From Bacillus sp. J37 (GTDB lineage Bacteria; Bacillota; Bacilli; Bacillales; Bacillaceae), in contig NZ_JAEK01000004.1 of the NCBI RefSeq assembly GCF_000518865.1, positions 229,314 to 293,313 of the forward strand: 64,000 nucleotides of DNA, read 5' to 3'. Below the pieces are notes generated by a model that was not told the DNA's origin, ran no database searches, and saw only the letters and a list, made by a program, of their open reading frames with translations. Position numbers and translations under genes: made by a program. Each line of letters opens with the position of its first letter. The stretch's first letter is position 1. This document shows positions 62,832-64,000 of this stretch, one piece after another.

Positions 62832-62860
62832 ATAATATCTTTGATATGATGATATGTCAA
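62832..62860 (-). promoter_or_regulatory. Sigma-A promoter of the Rrf2 gene
   Basis: Consensus TTGACA and TATTAT are separated by 17 bases on minus. The palindrome-like CTCTAATTAAAG lies just downstream of the start point. Confidence 0.75.
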
Positions 62861-62891
62861 TGTTGAAGCTCCTCTATCTATTTGTATATCA

Positions 62892-63443
62892 TCAATTTTC
62901 GATTTCCTTTAGAAAAGATAAAAGCTTTTCCATCCATCGTATATTCTCTTCTGATTGACTAAATGCATGTTCACTAATAAAATGCACAGCTTTCTTTTGT
63001 TTATCATCCAATCGTTCAATTCGTTTTTTAATTTTTTCACTATTTTTTGACTCCCTATATTCAGCCCAACGTTTTTTTTCCTGGTTAATAGCATCTTCAA
63101 GCAAAAAGACTGCTTTAAGATGGTCAATAAACTTAATTAAATAAATGGATATATATAAATCTTTCAGATTAGATACTTCTTTAAAACTTTGATAAATCTC
63201 TTGTTCAAGAAACTCTCTTCCAATCTTGGTTATTTTATAAAAAGTCTTATTTGGACGATTTTCTATTTGAATGGTTTCTACTGGTTCTATATATCCCTTT
63301 TTCTGCAGTGCCTCAAAATTATAATAAAATTTCCCCTCACTCATCCTATTTATAGGTAATGCATCAAGTAAATCTTTCTTTAATTTGTATGGATGACTAT
63401 TTTCATCGGCTAAGCTCCCCAATATAAATAACGAAACAGACAA
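62892..63443 (-). CDS. PadR-family transcriptional regulator
   Basis: This 183-aa protein has the PadR N-terminal winged helix (LFILGSLADENSHPYKLKKD, then GKFYYNFEALQKKGYIEPVE, about residues 5-60) and a C-terminal helical dimerisation domain. It starts at TTG after AAAGGAGAATGTCTC. PadR proteins usually repress a neighbouring gene for stress response or efflux. No such target is seen on its own strand. A target could have been displaced by the insertion sequence nearby, which is only a guess. Confidence 0.83.
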   Translation of the reverse strand: MSVSLFILGSLADENSHPYKLKKDLLDALPINRMSEGKFYYNFEALQKKGYIEPVETIQIENRPNKTFYKITKIGREFLEQEIYQSFKEVSNLKDLYISIYLIKFIDHLKAVFLLEDAINQEKKRWAEYRESKNSEKIKKRIERLDDKQKKAVHFISEHAFSQSEENIRWMEKLLSFLKEIEN

Positions 63444-63631
63444 GAGACATTCTCCTTTTTAATCATAAAATTCTTCATCATATCTAACTTGATACAACTG
63501 GTTCTATTTTCACTCTATTCATTATGACATAAAGTGACTGTGAGATAATAGTCGGTTAAAGAATAGTCTATTGAAATTAAAAATGTTGATTTATAGGATG
63601 ACTTCCCTATTATGTTTTACTCTTTTTAAAA

Positions 63632-63647
63632 TACTCTAATTAGAGTA
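63632..63647. promoter_or_regulatory. Perfect 16-bp palindrome TACTCTAATTAGAGTA
   Basis: This is the longest copy of the TCTAATTAGA motif. It is located in the 379-base gap between the PadR gene and the IS110-family gene. Downstream at 63696-63715 are AAGGAG and an ATG whose frame ends after six codons, where the IS may have entered. Confidence 0.5.
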
Positions 63648-63729
63648 GATTTATAAATAGAAAGTTGATCAACATCTATAAGAGTATTTATTCTTAAGGA
63701 GCCATTCCTGTAATGAAGAAATTTGAGGA

Positions 63730-64000
63730 TTGAAACAAAAAGAGCCCTCTTGGTATAGTACGAGGTGTCCGCAGCTGATCAGCACTAAGGACCCTTAATT
63801 AAGTAACCAAGGAGGACTCAAAATGAATTATACACAAAATCACAAAATCTCTCAAATTACACCTTCAACTCTCATTGTCGGCATTGATATAGCCAAAGAC
63901 AAACACGTAGCACGTGCCCAAGATGATCGAGGCATCGAGTTCGGGAAACGCTTGATCTTTGAAAATCGAATGCATGGCTTTCAAAAACTAGTGAATTGGG
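63730..64000 (+). mobile_element. IS110-family insertion sequence, left end (partial)
   Basis: The left non-coding end lies between a short truncated frame (63713-63733) and the transposase ATG. It contains nested complementary segments: CCTCTTGGT with ACCAAGGAGG, GTCC with GGAC, and the palindrome GCTGATCAGC. The exact left boundary is unknown, since the right end is outside the window. IS110 elements leave little or no target duplication. Confidence 0.7.
63823..64000 (+). CDS. IS110-family transposase (recombinase), N-terminal part
   Basis: This is the first 59 codons of a gene running off the right edge. It starts at an ATG with AGGAGG upstream. LIVGIDIAKDKHVARAQDD holds the first Asp of the RuvC-like DEDD catalytic domain (DEDD_Tnp_IS110), and GIEFGKRLIFENRMHGFQKL is the usual continuation. 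The later DEDD residues and the C-terminal Ser domain are outside the window. Confidence 0.88.
   Translation, partial: MNYTQNHKISQITPSTLIVGIDIAKDKHVARAQDDRGIEFGKRLIFENRMHGFQKLVNW

Overview
The window is a low-GC chromosome segment from an endospore-forming member of the Bacillaceae. The evidence is a CwlJ-type spore cortex hydrolase, manR-manP-manA and citM/citS/citT loci close in layout to Bacillus subtilis, an adenine riboswitch ahead of a PbuE-type efflux pump, AGGAGG ribosome binding sites with frequent TTG/GTG starts, and several hairpin repeats of a kind I recall as common in this family. The species cannot be fixed from the sequence alone. I saw no tRNA, rRNA, CRISPR array, prophage or replication origin.

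Layout. 1-5.5 kb: the start of a chemotaxis receptor, then an ECF-type transporter operon (S component, double ATPase, EcfT) ending in a PHP-domain phosphoesterase, with a divergent RpiR-type regulator. 5.5-10.7 kb: DedA and CorA membrane proteins, a long REP-like palindrome, a cupin, a MarR/nitroreductase pair, and a DUF2087 regulator with a GIY-YIG protein behind an apparently self-regulated promoter. 10.7-18.5 kb: stand-alone small-family genes (SRPBCC, DUF1648, DUF3231, FAD oxidoreductase, DUF4177, GNAT, YcxB, NCS2 permease, FusB-like, CD3324). 18.7-25.8 kb: adenine riboswitch and pbuE, a tandem hairpin array, cwlJ, DUF421, a short DUF3231, CoA-disulfide reductase, and a frameshifted secreted nuclease. 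25.9-31 kb: mannose utilisation (manA, manP, manR) with a large operator and a cre site. 33.8-41.9 kb: a citrate/dicarboxylate block with malic enzyme, an AbrB-type membrane protein, a 51-codon gene, an orphan TctC lipoprotein, CitT/CitS and CitM. 42-49.4 kb: mixed genes including a MarR-MFS pair and a RodA/FtsW/SpoVE-family protein. 49.5-58.3 kb: a sugar ABC importer without its own ATPase, a YesN/YesM-type two-component system, and a 6-phospho-beta-glucosidase. 58.5-64 kb: paired YibE/F proteins, an HTH/coiled-coil/J-domain protein, an Rrf2-controlled oxidoreductase, a PadR regulator, and the left end of an IS110-family element running off the right edge.

How the genes work together. Three carbon-source modules stand out: mannose (PTS plus isomerase plus PRD activator), citrate/malate (sensor, transporter, malic enzyme), and an oligosaccharide module (ABC importer, two-component system, GH1 enzyme). 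The first two carry CcpA-type cre sites near the transporter start. Around them lie several short regulator-plus-target pairs whose promoters contain visible palindromes.

Limits. Family names rest on motifs read by eye. Substrates for the ECF and ABC transporters are not determined. Starts were moved inward where an internal codon has a clearly better ribosome binding site.
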